This document shows, piece by piece, positions 1 through 11,177 of a DNA stretch of 64,000 nucleotides; the first letter of the stretch is position 1, and every line of letters starts with the position of its first letter. A program made the translations under genes and the position numbers. Source of the DNA: Xiphydria camelus (lineage: Eukaryota; Arthropoda; Insecta; Hymenoptera; Xiphydriidae); contig OY783200.1 of NCBI GenBank assembly GCA_963678675.1, forward strand, positions 17,414,603-17,478,602, written 5' to 3'. The notes under the pieces were generated by a model. That model worked only from the letters and a program-made list of their open reading frames with translations, was not told where the DNA came from and did no database searches.

Positions 1-784
1 ACTTTCTCCCGTGCTTTGTCTCTTTCTCACTCTCGATCGCCTCGTGCTCGCGTCACGCGTTCGTAACAGGTTTACCCCCCCGCGGATTGGAATCGATCAT
101 TAGCTGCGATTAGCCTCGTCGATGAACTCTTCTTTTCTATCGGGTTCCTCGCTACGCTTTCCATCATCGAACTTGAGCATTTGACGTACGTGAGTGCGGA
201 TGGTTAGTGCCTGGAACTCAGGTGTCCTTTGCTGGGTGTTTCGAGAAATGGGTTCACGATTAGCCAAGGTAGAAACGTGAGGAGTTGAACTATAGGTTGT
301 ATTCTGGTTCGGGCCTGTAAAGTTGGCTCGGAGAAGTAATTGAATTCCATTTTGAATCTGTACAAACCTGGAGAATAAATATTTATATAGATGCAGAATG
401 ATCCCGATGGAAAAAGTGAATAAAAATTTCCTAGAAATCGATTATATTTTCTGGCCTCTGCCCAGAAAATGGTCGATGATTTTGGCTGATGGGGGTAATA
501 GTTAAATTACTTTCATTTTCCTCCTCATTGAACATTCCACAACATCATCTTCAATAATACATACGGTCATATATTGTCATAGTTTGAATACCACTAGGAT
601 TTAGTAGGGAGGTAGTCTCTAAATATTGCGAATTAGGTTGAAAATTGTAATCGTTTCAAATTTAGTTTCATTTTTGTAATTTTTTTTACGATATTTTCAT
701 ATACGATCATGACTCGAAAAATGTTTCTTAGTTTGACTATCCATAATACTATTTGCAAATAACTCATCGCAAAGGCAGAAGGCC
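1..784. other. Intergenic, no feature seen
   Basis: Moderately AT-rich sequence with scattered stop codons in all frames. I see no recognisable protein, RNA gene or long repeat before the MITE that begins at 788. Confidence 0.6.
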
Positions 785-787
785 TTA

Positions 788-961
788 GGCCGTCTGCACA
801 CTGAGCGTATCGTCATAGACGCGTACAAGATTCGTCCTGCAACGATGATTCCTATTCGATGCACGGGGCGTGTACAGTCTTCTAGACGTAGGTATAGGAA
901 TCGTCGCTGCAGGACGAATCTTGTACGCGTCTATGACGATACGCTCCGTGTGCAGACGGCC
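788..961. mobile_element. MITE with TTA target duplication (PIF/Harbinger-like)
   Basis: A 174 bp foldback. Its left end begins GGCCGTCTGCACAC and its right end is the exact complement. The arms continue inward for about 60 bp through GCGTATCGTCATAGACGCG and a CAAGATTCGTCCTGCA stretch. TTA stands directly outside both ends (785-787 and 962-964), a 3 bp TWA target duplication as made by PIF/Harbinger elements. There is no coding capacity. The arms are still well matched, so the insertion is probably fairly young. Confidence 0.85.
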
Positions 962-1672
962 TTAGTCAAATGATTTTCTGGTAGATTTGTAGTATCTTAT
1001 ATGGAATTATTTCTCCTCAGTAAAAATAGCTAGAAATTGAACAGCAGTTAGAAAAACTGTTCATTTTCTATCCAATTTTCGGCTAATTTTAAATAGTTAG
1101 TTTTTAGATAATAAAACTGGGTAGAAAGAGGCTAATTTGCTAGAATTGCTGTTCACTTTTTCTACCAGGGGAGTTATTTGATATACAGATATAGGATCTG
1201 AGCATATGGAACCGGAATCCGTAAGATCTAACCTAATTATATTAATTTTAACATGGCAAAGTAACATTCATTATCCCGCGTGTACACCAAAACAAATGTT
1301 TACGAGACAGGCGATTCGCTGCTGTGGAAATATTTCCTGTCGCGACCACGGCAACCAGAAATAGGAGAAAGTAAAGTACAACCAGGCACTCAAATTGGTT
1401 TCCGATTACCGTGATTTGTAGCGAAAGGCAGGGGCCAACTCTCGAGAGTACTCGTGTTTATCCCGGTCTCCCCTATTACTGCAGGATTCCCCACGCGTAT
1501 AAGACTCTATGTGCATAGAATTAACCTTTTATCGTCGGGGAAATTTCAGTTAAAATGGACCTCTTTTTAGACGTGAAATTCATAAATAAAATCAAGTAAT
1601 TTCCTATGTGGGGAGGCCCTGAACTGACCGGCCACCCCAGCCGCAAAGCAGTCCAGTGAAAAAAAGTTGGCG

Positions 1673-2375
1673 GGAAAAATGACCGCTCAAAACTTATTAC
1701 TCGGGGATTTTTTGAGTCACTCATTACGATGCTGATGTCCAATCGGTCTATTCTCAAGTCCAAGATGGCGAATTATGAATTCCAGACATTTTTAGAATTT
1801 GAAGATTATAGCCCGAAACTTGTTACTCAGGGTTTTTTGGGGTGACTCATTACGATGCTGATGTCCAAATCGGTCTATTCTCAAATTCAAGATACCCAAA
1901 TCCAAAGTGACTGTTTTGTTGTTATCTACTATTTTGGCCTCAAAGTTGGTATGCTCACGTTTTTTGATGTGCAGCGTACGAAAAAAATCAGCGACCCCGG
2001 AAACCCTCGAGTAAAGAACTTTGGACAATAATCTTCAAATTTTGATAAACTTCTGGAATTCACCATCCGCCATCTTCAATTTGAGAATAAACCGGTTTGG
2101 ACATCAGTATCGTATTGAGTGACCCCGAAAACCCCCGAGTAACAATTTTTGGGTAATAATCTTCAAATTTTGATAAACTTGTGAAATTCATCATCCGTCA
2201 TATTGGATCCGCCATCTTGTATTTGAGAATAGACCGATTTAGACATCAGAATCGTAATAAGTGACCACGAAAACCCCAGAGTAAGAAGTTTTGGGACATT
2301 ATCTTTAAATTTTGATAAATTTCTGGAATTCATCATCTGCCATATTGGATCTGCCATCTTGGAGTCAAGATCATT
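1673..2375. repeat. Decayed foldback repeats with AAGATGGCG motifs
   Basis: Several diverged copies of one repeat lie here, forward in the left part and inverted in the right part. Shared landmarks are a GGGTTTTTTGGGGTGACTCA-like block, a GATGTCCAAATCGGTCTATT block and AAGATGGCG or its complement CGCCATCTT. The same motif set returns at 7.6-8.1 kb and, best preserved, inside the foldback at 39.1-40.2 kb. Reading frames here (for example 1521-1763, 1792-2028 and 2163-2378 on the minus strand) are readings of the repeat, not genes. Confidence 0.6.
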
Positions 2376-2815
2376 CAAGGTGAAGGATGGTTCCAGGAAT
2401 TTTCACACTATTTTTCCCGTTTGAACGCATGGATTATTCCTGAAAATACATTAAATATAATCGTCCTATGGCTGGTCGATATATCGACCACCCCCGGCGT
2501 TAAAAGGATAATATACGTATATATCCCCGTTAGAGGAGAACCGACTTTGTCGGTCCTAATTTTTTATTAAATTATTCTTTAATTGTTCGTATGAAGAGAG
2601 AGAGGAAAATCTTTTTTTAGCAGAAGTGTATAGAAAAAAGATGCATAGAGTAGACTATTACTAATATGCTATAGTAAACCCCAAATCATGCGCCAATAAC
2701 GTTTGTCAGACAGCTTATCGGTCAATAGTTCACAGTCTGAAATACGTTACAATATTAGTTGCAGTAAAAAGAAATTCATTATTTTTGCATGAAATTGAAG
2801 GCTTTATGTAGCTTA
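2376..2815. other. Intergenic, no feature seen
   Basis: AT-rich spacer between the decayed foldback and the mariner relic. I recognise nothing in it. Confidence 0.5.
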
Positions 2816-2819
2816 GTTA

Positions 2820-3526
2820 GAATGATCCGATTCAGATCAAATATGCACCGTTTTGTTCGATAACTTGCTGCCATTTTGAAGGTAATTTCATTATGCCTCT
2901 CTTATATTATAGAATCCCTCGTCCCTATTGGCCAACAATTGGGACAGCCTATTTTCACAAGCTTCTCTTGAGACGAATTTTTCACCAGCAAAATCATTCG
3001 CCATAGACAGGAACAGGTGGTTACCACCTCTTGGTGCCAGGTCCGGACTATAAGGTGGATGCAAAAGAACCCCCCAACCAAGCTTGATTTTGTTGCGATT
3101 CAGCAGCGATTCGCAGATGGAAATTCGGTCCATGAGGTTTTTTTGCGTTAACTCGCGTGGTACCCATACATCGAGCTTCTTTTTGTATCTAGCCTTATTC
3201 AAGTGGTTCCAAACGGTTTTTTGTGCAATGTTTAGCTCCTCGGCAATTGAAACAGTGATTACATGACGGTCGGACTCGACGATTTCCATTATTTTATCGA
3301 CATTTTGGACAATTGGCCTTCCAGAGCGTGGTGCATCTTTGATATCAAAATTACCGGAACGGAATCGACGAAACCAAAATTGCGCGTGATTGGCTGTTAC
3401 AGTATCAGGACCGTAAACACTATTCACATGCGTTTTCGCCTTTATCGAAGAAAAACTGTAAAAAATGTGGCGTATTTTCTCTTTGCTGATGTCTATCTGA
3501 CGCGCGCTCAAATAATACTGCGTCAA
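2820..3526 (-). pseudogene. Mariner transposase, internally deleted and frameshifted
   Basis: On the minus strand the frame reads the N-terminal half of a mariner transposase. A SETMAR-type HTH comes first, with RSGRPIV near residue 67, then AEELNIAQKTVWNHL around 95-110, WVPRELTQ around 121-128 and the start of the linker (ISICESLLNRNK). It then jumps straight to HPPYSPDLAP near residue 155. The stretch that should hold the first two catalytic aspartates is missing, so the protein cannot be active. Near the end the frame is lost, and the usual C-terminus (LPSKWQQVIEQNGAYL) continues in another frame down to about 2828. Intact relatives are about 340 residues and this frame is 211. It is a dead copy, and I could not place its terminal repeats with confidence. 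Confidence 0.88.
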
Positions 3527-3535
3527 GCAATCACA

Positions 3536-5689
3536 AAACCTGAGAAGTTTTTTTTAGTACGAAATCATTTCTTTCTAATGCCATGTAGCGTAATCCGATC
3601 GCATTTATACAACGCGAGATACAGATTACTAAAGCCATCTCTGGAAAAATAATGGATTTACTACACCTAATATATTCCCACGCATACATGGTTTCCTCTC
3701 TATGACCCTGTTTATTCGTAGGAAGGATCACTGGGTTCTAATCTAATAGGATATCACAAACGTAGAATCGTAATCTTCTTCCTTGTCCGCCATATATACG
3801 CGACAATATCCGTTATCTCGACGATTACAGTCTCAATTGTCTTGTATTATGTTTCTCGTACATATTTCGTTTATTAGAACGGATAAGATAAGGAACCGCG
3901 AGCGAGAGGAGCGTGAATGGACTGCGTCGCGAGTGTGCGGCGGCGGCCTGCTCAAAGAGGACATTCGTATACACATAAGGACGTCTCGCACAGACGATTC
4001 GGCATTACAATTGGAATTGGACCCGCGTGTGATTTCACAGTCGACTTTGCTTCTCAGGGTCAGCTCTCGCGTACGTTCGACAAAACCCGCTCGCTCTGCT
4101 GCTCGCCTCTCGAGCGTAAGTACCGATTAGTTAATTGATCGGCTCGCTTCCTCGTGCACTCGCGCCGCGGCGATCGTACACGCGCGGTACACGATCGTAC
4201 CGTAATGGTCGAGTAGTTGTTATTAATAATACACTCTCGCGGGGGCGCGGGTCAATCGGCGAACGCGAACGGACGTTTGTTCAAACCGTTAATTGATCGG
4301 AGCGCCGCTCGCTTTGTAGCTCCCAACTTTTTTATGGAGCCGGACGTTCTCGAATTGTTTTCTTTGCACGCGTAGTAAGTACTTGGGTTACCGTTGCGCG
4401 TGGATGTGGTACGACTGTGCCGGTGACCCGGTCAATGTCTACGCGGAGAAAGGACCGGTGGTATGATTTAAGATAACTGTTTTGTGTGATTAAATATGTC
4501 TATGTGTATGGCTGTGTGTTATAACAAAAAAATAGTTCTCTGTCGTTATCGTGTCAATTTTTTCAGACGCTCCCAGGGAGTCGTTTTCCCAGAAGATCGC
4601 TCTACCAAGAAGTCGCCCTCTCAGGAAGTCGCCTCCTCAAAACATCTATCTATTTTTCTCAAGCAAAGATAATAGAAAAAAAAATTGGTGCCCTTATGGA
4701 AAAGTAAAACAGCTCTTCCATTTTATAAATATGACGATAATGAACAAAAAATGTATTATTCTGTTTGATATAAAGTACAGCCTTCTAATTCGATATTATA
4801 AAAATAGATTTTCTTTTGTAAGTTTCGATATTAATGCCACCAATGAATTGCAAAAAGGAGTTTAAGGATTTAAGGAGATGTACTCGAGAGTGTGACATCT
4901 TTGTAATAGGATAATTCGTATAAAAAATTAATGGGCATGGTGAAATGAATCTTCCAACATCGCTTAGGGTGGCCCACGAGACGCAATGTAGCCCGATTTT
5001 AGCGTAAGTACCCAGAAAGTCTAATATTGCACAAAGTATCGTAGCTGCCAATACGTCTGTTAGCTTCCTCGTGATTTTCATGAGCAAATTATACATTCTC
5101 CGACTGTCTAGTTACAAAAACCGCTGCATTACGATGCGTAAATAGTCATCTAGTGTCGATGAAAAATGGATTGTGCATGTCAAAGTGGTGAAAAATGGAG
5201 ATATCGTGTAAATTAGTGTTTCAATTTCATTAGGACGTATGCCAACCTAAAGACGCGAGAGAAAACTTGGAAAGAGGAGTCTTAATATATTTTCTATTTC
5301 AAGGAAGATATTCAGGTATTCGGTTTTAAGAGCTTCACCCTGTACACATACGAATCCAATTTCGATAATCATTTCACTTATATACACACAACAGTTATTT
5401 TCAAAATATGTAGCGACACTCCGATATTCCTCGATCGATCGACGCGATAATCGCAAGAATTCCGTAAATGTGTAAACGATACCTACTAATTGCAAAACGT
5501 GCCGATCGTCCTGCAAATAGACACCAATATACTCCAATAGTATACAAATTACAAATTCAATGAACACCATTAGCCCCATCATGGCGGAACATATCCTGCC
5601 CAGTCACAATCGCACAGTACAGCGACTCTCGTATGCAAGTGTAATTTAGAAACACGTGATCCAGATTTTCATTGAAAACCTATTAACTA
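3536..5689. other. Noncoding stretch, part GC-rich
   Basis: About 2.1 kb without a recognisable gene. The part from roughly 3880 to 4470 is GC-rich with many CG dinucleotides and could be a promoter or untranslated exon of an unseen gene, but no motif decides this. The rest is AT-rich. Frames such as 4551-4865 plus or 5247-5582 minus have no recognisable domain. Confidence 0.4.
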
Positions 5690-6307
5690 GACGTATAGCT
5701 GTTAGCGTTAAAGCATGAGATCTGTTATTCTATGAAATCACGCGTTAGTCTATGGAATAACTAATGCGATCAGTTAAAGTATATAATTTCAGTGTTTTTA
5801 ACACTTTAACTAGTTATTCTATATATTAACGCCGAAGCATCCGTGAAAGTAAGAAATAAACATTATAATGTGTTAAGTGTGTAAGGATCTGAAAAGTTAA
5901 TAACACCAGTGACTGAAAAAGAAGCAGAAGTGAAATACTATTGTTCAAATGAATCGCTTTTTGAAGTTTTATACGATACTCCTAACATAACCTAACCTAA
6001 CCTTACCTAAACAAACCTAACCAAATGATGCACAAACTGAAACTAATACTAATGAAATCGACGTAGATAGTGGGGCAGCGGAAATGTCTCTTATGTTTTA
6101 ATAAATTCAGCATCGAACGCGAAAGAGAAGAAGCTTTAACTAACAGTAGGTAGTTAATTCATAAAATACCTAGTTACTCTATAAATTAACTAGTTAGAAT
6201 GTTGAATAAATATTCTATTTCATACTTTAACTAAAATGCCACGTTATTATATAAAATAACTAGTTATTACATAGATTAACTGAATTTCAAACTTTAACGC
6301 TCATATA
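5690..6307. mobile_element. AT-rich inverted-repeat element with repeated TTAACTAGTTATT modules
   Basis: GCGTTAAAG near 5705 is mirrored by CTTTAACGC near 6292. Both flanks carry repeated short modules such as TTAACTAGTTATTCTAT and AGTTAAAGTAT in opposite orientation. The layout resembles subterminal repeats of a nonautonomous DNA transposon. The ends and target duplication are not clear. A telomere-like CCTAA block sits in the middle. Confidence 0.5.
5981..6023. repeat. Interstitial CCTAA telomere-like repeats
   Basis: Several CCTAA units, some degenerate, run in a row on the plus strand (TTAGG on the other strand). TTAGG is the usual insect telomere repeat. The block is only about 40 bp, so it is an interstitial relic or chance expansion, not a chromosome end. 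Confidence 0.6.
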
Positions 6308-6375
6308 GTAATGGTCCAGATAGAAGGAATGGGTGCAAAGTGGCTGTATCCCAGGTGGAAATATTTTATGAGTTA

Positions 6376-7003
6376 TACAGGGTGTGCATTAACCAAGAGC
6401 CACGTTCAGTTAATTCCGTTTTTTGTCATTTTATGCAAAATTTTTTCGAATAAAAGTTATTTGGTGTTCAAGAAGACGTATAATATGTGTAAGTGGTTTT
6501 CAATAACACACGTTATCTACGAGATACGAAAGTCACCTCGATTTTCTTAAATGAATCTCGACATTTTCATTCTTATGAAAGTTATAGAGCTCGTCGAGAT
6601 TAACAAGAAAGGTATACGATGGGAGGCCCTTTCGTTGGACCATTTCTGAGATATTACCGCTCAAAGTACAAGAGTAATTATGTAAGGGTAAGAGAGTTAG
6701 GTACGTCCGGGGAACTTACTCTTGTAGTTTAGCGGCAATATCTAACAAACGGTCCAACGAATAGGCCTTTCATCTTATTCCTTTTCTGTTTACCTCGACG
6801 AGTTCTACAACTTTTGGAAGAAAGAAAATATCAAGGTCCGTTTAAAGAAATTGAGGTGACCTTCATATCTCGTAGATAACGCGCGTTATCAAAAACCAAT
6901 TACACGTATTATACGTCTCCCTCGACATCAAATAACTTTCGTTGGAAAGATTTTTCCATAAAATGACAATTAAAGGAAACAAATGGATTTGGCCCTTTGT
7001 AAA
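6376..7003. mobile_element. Foldback element starting TACAGGGTGTGC
   Basis: Two arms of about 300 bp face each other around a centre near 6690. Matching landmarks are GTCATTTTATG against CATAAAATGAC, CACGTTATCTACGAGATA against its complement near 6870, and AGAGTAATT...GGTAAG against CTTACTCT at the centre. The left tip reads TACAGGGTG and the right tip is weaker (CCCTTTGTA). There is no coding potential. The plus-strand frame 6311-6550 is a reading of the left arm. Confidence 0.7.
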
Positions 7004-7597
7004 TATGTACATGTATAATTCACATGTGGTTTAGGTCATGTAGAGATTTTATATGATTTATATATATATATATAACTAATATATAAAATATATATGACCC
7101 AATTAGAAAGAATAATTTTATCGATATAGTAGGTAATTAGAGAAAAAATTATATTTTAACACTTTACCGTTTCCATCAACATCTCGTATTATAATTCAGT
7201 GGAGATATATCACGTAGATACTTTTTTTTTTCATGATTAACAATGGTGTTTACTCTCTATTAATATAATAAATTTGACGTCTTATGTATTTCAAAATATA
7301 TTTATGTAGTTTTCAATGAAGCGGGATGGAAAGTAGTAGACGATTGAGGTAGTAAAAAACGATCATTAAGTTAAACTCAACTCCATTGTTATTAATTAAA
7401 AAAAATGCTCTTACGTGATGTATGTCCACTGGATTAAAACACGAGACGTTGATTGAAGTTATAAAGAGTGTTGAAATATAAATTATTCCTTACTTATTAT
7501 CGGTAAAATTATTTTATTTTAGATATAGGTTCTTACTGTTCATTATCATCACAATCTAAATAACGCGCTAATCTAGAGCTAATCTCGCTATCTCACA
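7004..7597. other. AT-rich spacer with a short TA tract
   Basis: No gene or long repeat is seen. A short (TA)n tract lies near 7059-7075. Confidence 0.55.
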
Positions 7598-7600
7598 GTG

Positions 7601-8617
7601 GGACGAAATCCCGAAAAGCTGGCCAAAAGTCGAAAACGTGTAGGTGAAATTAAGTACTCAGGGGTTTTTGGGGTCGCTGATTACGAATCTAAAAAGTCAA
7701 AATTTCGAAAAACAATATGGCAGAAAGGTTCCTCAAAAATGTATCGAATCAGTGTGAAATTGAGTACTCGGGGGTTTTTGGGCTTGCTGATTACGAATCC
7801 AAAGTCAAAATTTTTTAAAACTAACAAATTTTTGCAAACATAACTTCATACTCGCAATCAGCGACCCAAAAAAACTCCTCTATACCAAATTTGGCATGAA
7901 TCCGTCGATTTTCGAAAATCTCGTCCGCCGTATTGGATCCGCCATCTTGAATTTTTGAAATCCGACTTCAGATTCGTGATCAGCGACCCAAAAAAACCCC
8001 TATACCGAATTTGGTTTAAGTCCATTAACTTTTTGAAAATCGTAATCTCTGGCTGAGCAAAATGCAGAAACATGTACTTTTTTTTTTACAAAAACTTGCA
8101 TCAATTGCAAGTGCGAAGATGTGCGCAGCATTTTTTTGTTGTCATTAGACAAGTAGTTCAATCTACAATCTGCAATAAGAATCGTTGCAGAACTCTGCGG
8201 AACTTATAAACTTTTCGCTATGAGATTAAAATTTTCGATCGTAATTTCACCTTACTTTTCATAAAAATAAGTTGTTCATAGATATTACATTAATTATTCG
8301 TATACGTTTTATAATACGTCATAACACTCTACAAACTTCCAACTCTCGAATCCATTTTGTAGATTTGAAATCGATCGAGTTTTACAAATTTGAGACCATT
8401 TGTAATTAGAACGTGGCTGAATCGATTTCGAACCGGCGCGACTTTCAACGACGAAGGTCACTTTTGAACAGATACACACTATCAGGTAGAAGGCATTGTG
8501 CGCCCTCTTTTTCGGAATTCGATCCTCAGACTTCCTGTGTCACAAACCAACCACTCGAAAACCCCGAAATAAAATCTTCATTCTTTGACTTTTGGCCAGC
8601 TTTTCGGGATTTCGTCC
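7601..8617. mobile_element. About 1 kb foldback with GGACGAAATCCCG ends
   Basis: The left end GGACGAAATCCCGAAAAGCT continues as GGCCAAAAGTC. It is mirrored at 8587-8617 by GACTTTTGGCC and then AGCTTTTCGGGATTTCGTCC. Inside are copies of the GGGGTTTTTGGGGTCGCTGA and CGCCATCTTGAAT repeat blocks also seen at 1.7-2.4 kb and 39.5-40.0 kb, in both orientations. It is a noncoding foldback; local frames such as 7598-7843 are repeat readings. The target duplication is unclear. Confidence 0.7.
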
Positions 8618-8653
8618 CCTTGTGCATCGGTCGCAACGGCAAGGCGGGCGTTA

Positions 8654-8843
8654 AGGTGCGTCCCCACTATGCTAAGTGGCAAGGCCAAATGGCAAAGCCT
8701 TTGATCTAGACCGACACTCGTCGGGTTCGGATTAGCAAGCTATTTGGCACTATTTTGCCAATTGGCACAAGCCGACAAATACGTCCACATCTCTCTTGGC
8801 TTTGCCATTTGGCCTTGCCACTTTGCATAGTGGAAACGCACCT
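8654..8843. mobile_element. MITE with TTA target duplication
   Basis: A 190 bp element with arms of about 47 bp. It begins AGGTGCGTCCCCACTATGC, and the right arm ends GCATAGTGGAAACGCACCT. Inside the arms AAGTGGCAAGGCCAAATGGC is mirrored. TTA flanks both ends (8651-8653 and 8844-8846). The ends resemble those of the MITE at 788-961 in layout but not in detail, so it is a different family of PIF/Harbinger type. Confidence 0.85.
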
Positions 8844-9237
8844 TTATGTTTCGCCGAACTTAGGCTCATACAGGTACAAAGGATCGATCCACCATTCGAG
8901 GTAGCCTGACCCATCTTTATGGTCAGAGACGAGTAATCGGTACCGCACACTTGGGCGTCGCGGCGCGTCGCGTCGCGTCGGGGCGCGTCGGGTCGCGTTG
9001 GGGTGCGTCTAAGCCCGGCGATTATTACCTGAATGTCCATAAATTTTACGACATGCCCGGCGATGCTCGGCGATTCTTACCTGAATGTTAGTAAATTGTA
9101 CGTCACAGCTCGGTGACGCTTCGCGATGGTTGGTGGCATCGCCCACTTTTCCGGCGGCAACCAACAGATTCGGACTTGAATGTCCGTAAATTTTATAAAA
9201 TATATTATAATCAGACGGTATCTAGCAGTGCAACAAG

Positions 9238-9585
9238 ATGTACGACGGCAGCAGTAGTTCTAATGAGGAAATTGCTTTTATGGTAGCATTGATGTCAGAG
9301 AGAAATAGAAAGAAGAGAATGTGGATCCATCCTATCAATAAAAAACGTGCACTCAAAAAAATTTGGGCACAACTAGAAAATTATAGTAATCGCAGTGATA
9401 ATTTTCTTCGCCATAGCAAGAATTCTTGCTACGCTAGCAATATTTTTCTAGTTGTGTCTGAGGCAGCTAGAAATATAGCTGGATTAGCTAAATACTTTTT
9501 TCAGTGTGCCAGTCTTGGAGAATTCGCCCGTCTAGTCGCGATATTAACTACGAGGTATTTCGATCGCGATGATAGTGAGTGGTAA
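9238..9585 (+). pseudogene. N-terminal fragment of a Harbinger-type transposase
   Basis: The 115-residue frame starts with an acidic serine-rich leader (SSSSNEEIAFM), then NRKKRMWIHPINKKR at about residues 21-37. That motif is typical of the start of PIF/Harbinger transposases, where it usually reads RRMWVHPxNxxR. After about residue 45 the resemblance ends. The rest runs through an inserted 90 bp hairpin (9366-9456) and unrelated sequence. The nuclease domain is absent; full-length proteins are about 350-400 residues. Inactive fragment of the element at 8943-9917. Confidence 0.7.
9366..9456. repeat. 90 bp hairpin inside the transposase fragment
   Basis: CACAACTAGAAAA at the left faces TTTTTCTAGTTGTG at the right, with GCAAGAATTCTTGC at the centre. 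It may be a tiny MITE that landed in the transposase frame and kept it open. Confidence 0.55.
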
Positions 9586-9687
9586 GAATCGATATTCCGA
9601 ATTTCGTCTATTGTGTGACGGACAAAGACGACCCGTCGGAACGCGTCGTTTGACGCCAAGGATTCGAAGGGAAGAATCCCCGTCCTC

Positions 9688-9917
9688 GACGCGACGCGAC
9701 GCGCCGCTCTAGTGTGCGGTAGTACATTCATTTGTATGTATTTTATCCAGTCGGTATTTTGACGCGACGCGACGCGAAGAGCCGCTCTGGGCAAGAACCC
9801 CGTCCCTGACGCGACGCGACGCGCCGCGCCGCTCTAGTGTGCGGTAGTACATTTATTTGTATGTATTTTATCCAGTCGGTATTTTGACGCGCCGCGACGC
9901 GACGCCCTAGTGTGCGG
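9688..9917. repeat. Duplicated right-end units of the Harbinger element
   Basis: A unit of about 120 bp occurs twice. It contains GACGCGACGCGACGCG, CTAGTGTGCGGTAGTACATT and TTTTATCCAGTCGGTATTTT. A third partial copy forms the true end at 9917. Each unit includes the terminal motif GTGTGCGGTA, so the element carries two internal decoy ends. Confidence 0.75.
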
Positions 9918-9919
9918 TA

Positions 9920-10540
9920 ACCTTTAGGAAGAATGAAGAAAAGGCAACTGACCCGCAGGTAACTCGACTAGTTTTTAAATACAGGCAAAACGTAGTACGG
10001 AAGGAGTAACGCGGGTGCACGGGGTGCGATCCGATTCGCTAGACTCGGTCGTAACGACGCGAAGGATGGCGTTCCCCAAAGTCCCGTACGAATGACGTTG
10101 GTTCGTACAGTTACGTACGAGGAACCGAGCAGTTTTCTCGAAGCAATTCACCCCCCGTGCCAAGAATAGCCCCGCCTTTAGGCCTTTCCGAAAACGTCTG
10201 TTTTCGCGGGACTAATCGTTCTTCTACTTAAGATGAATTAAGTAATAAAGTATTGGAATATCTTGAGACGCGGATCGAATTGGGGACCGTCCGGGGATTA
10301 ACCGTTCGGGAACGGTTCGTGACGTTCTTGCCTGAATTATGCCGCATATAGCCGCAGTTAAAATTAACCTTAAATTCTACTAATACTGGAAACGTGCAGA
10401 TATTAAAGGAGGGGCTGGAAATTGCATTCCGGCTATCGTTGGCCGTAACAATGACTATGTAAGTAAAAATCAGATTTTTTTGAGACCCTCGTGAAAAAAA
10501 GTGGCTATCTTGACACAGAATGCCCCATAGGTAAATCATA
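9920..10540. other. Noncoding spacer
   Basis: No recognisable gene. Frames on the minus strand at 9975-10163 and 10228-10566 show no domain. Confidence 0.45.
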
Positions 10541-10542
10541 TA

Positions 10543-10967
10543 AGGCCCGTTTAGACGCTCATGCAATTTGCGCCAATTGGCTTGTGCAAGCTAATTACAC
10601 AAGTAATTCGTTGTATATGTATACAAGTGAAGGGGTATTTCAAAGCACCGTTAGGAGTGGACGCGTCAAGCAAGGGTGGTTCACGAAGCCAGGTGGAAGC
10701 GGGCAACGGAGCTTTTCCAACGAAGACCCAGGACAAAGGAGTAAGGAGGACTCGCGCTCCTCCAGGCAATCAAAGGAAGCCATTCGATCGACAACCAGCG
10801 TGCATATCGGATCGTGATCCGAGAGTCTCATCGAGAATTGCTTCAGGACTCATCGTGCAGCCGCATCGAGTCTACCGCGTCGAATATAGCTTACACAAGG
10901 ATTTACTTCTGTGTATTGGCTTGCACAAGCCAATTGGCGCAAATTGCATGAGCGTCTAAACGGGCCT
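10543..10967. mobile_element. MITE with AGGCCCGTTTAGACGC ends and unrelated filler
   Basis: Arms of about 50 bp: AGGCCCGTTTAGACGCTCAT, then GCAATTTGCGCCAATTGGCT, mirrored at 10918-10967. The roughly 320 bp between the arms is not palindromic and is richer in GC, which suggests captured or substituted sequence. Flanks are ATA on the left and TTA on the right, one mismatch from a TTA duplication. Overlapping frames on both strands are readings through the arms. Confidence 0.75.
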
Positions 10968-11014
10968 TTAAATCCGTACATTTTCAAAACCATGTATGAA
11001 GTGTATACAGTTCA

Positions 11015-11177
11015 TGTATCGCATCTCCAGAAGAACAATGACGCAAGCGCAAATTTGGAAATTTTTTAATTAAACCCCTCAATAGTCTTAAAAATGATTT
11101 TTGAGACTATTGAGGGGTTTAATTAAAAAATTTCAAAATTTGCACTTGCGTCATTGTTCTTCTGGAGAAGCGATATA
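11015..11177. mobile_element. Palindromic MITE
   Basis: Arms of about 70 bp around a short loop near 11095. The left arm has CTCCAGAAGAACAATGACGC and CCCCTCAATAGTCT, and the right arm mirrors both. Only a few mismatches separate the arms. No coding potential. Confidence 0.8.

Larger units (their letters stand above)
8943..9917 (+). mobile_element. PIF/Harbinger-derived element with CG-rich ends
   Basis: The inverted ends begin CCGCACACTTGGGCGTCGCG and finish GACGCCCTAGTGTGCGG, with TA outside each. Directly inside are many GCGTC/GACGC words. Left subterminal repeats contain CCTGAATGTCCATAAATTTT-like units, three of them before 9200. Right subterminal repeats are listed separately. The element keeps the start of a Harbinger transposase gene (9238) but lacks the DDE core, so it is a deletion derivative needing a transposase from elsewhere. 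Element type rests on the N-terminal protein match and the ends. Confidence 0.75.

Noticed and set aside
5981..6023. Chromosome end (telomere)
   Set aside because: Only about 40 bp of CCTAA-like units inside unrelated sequence.
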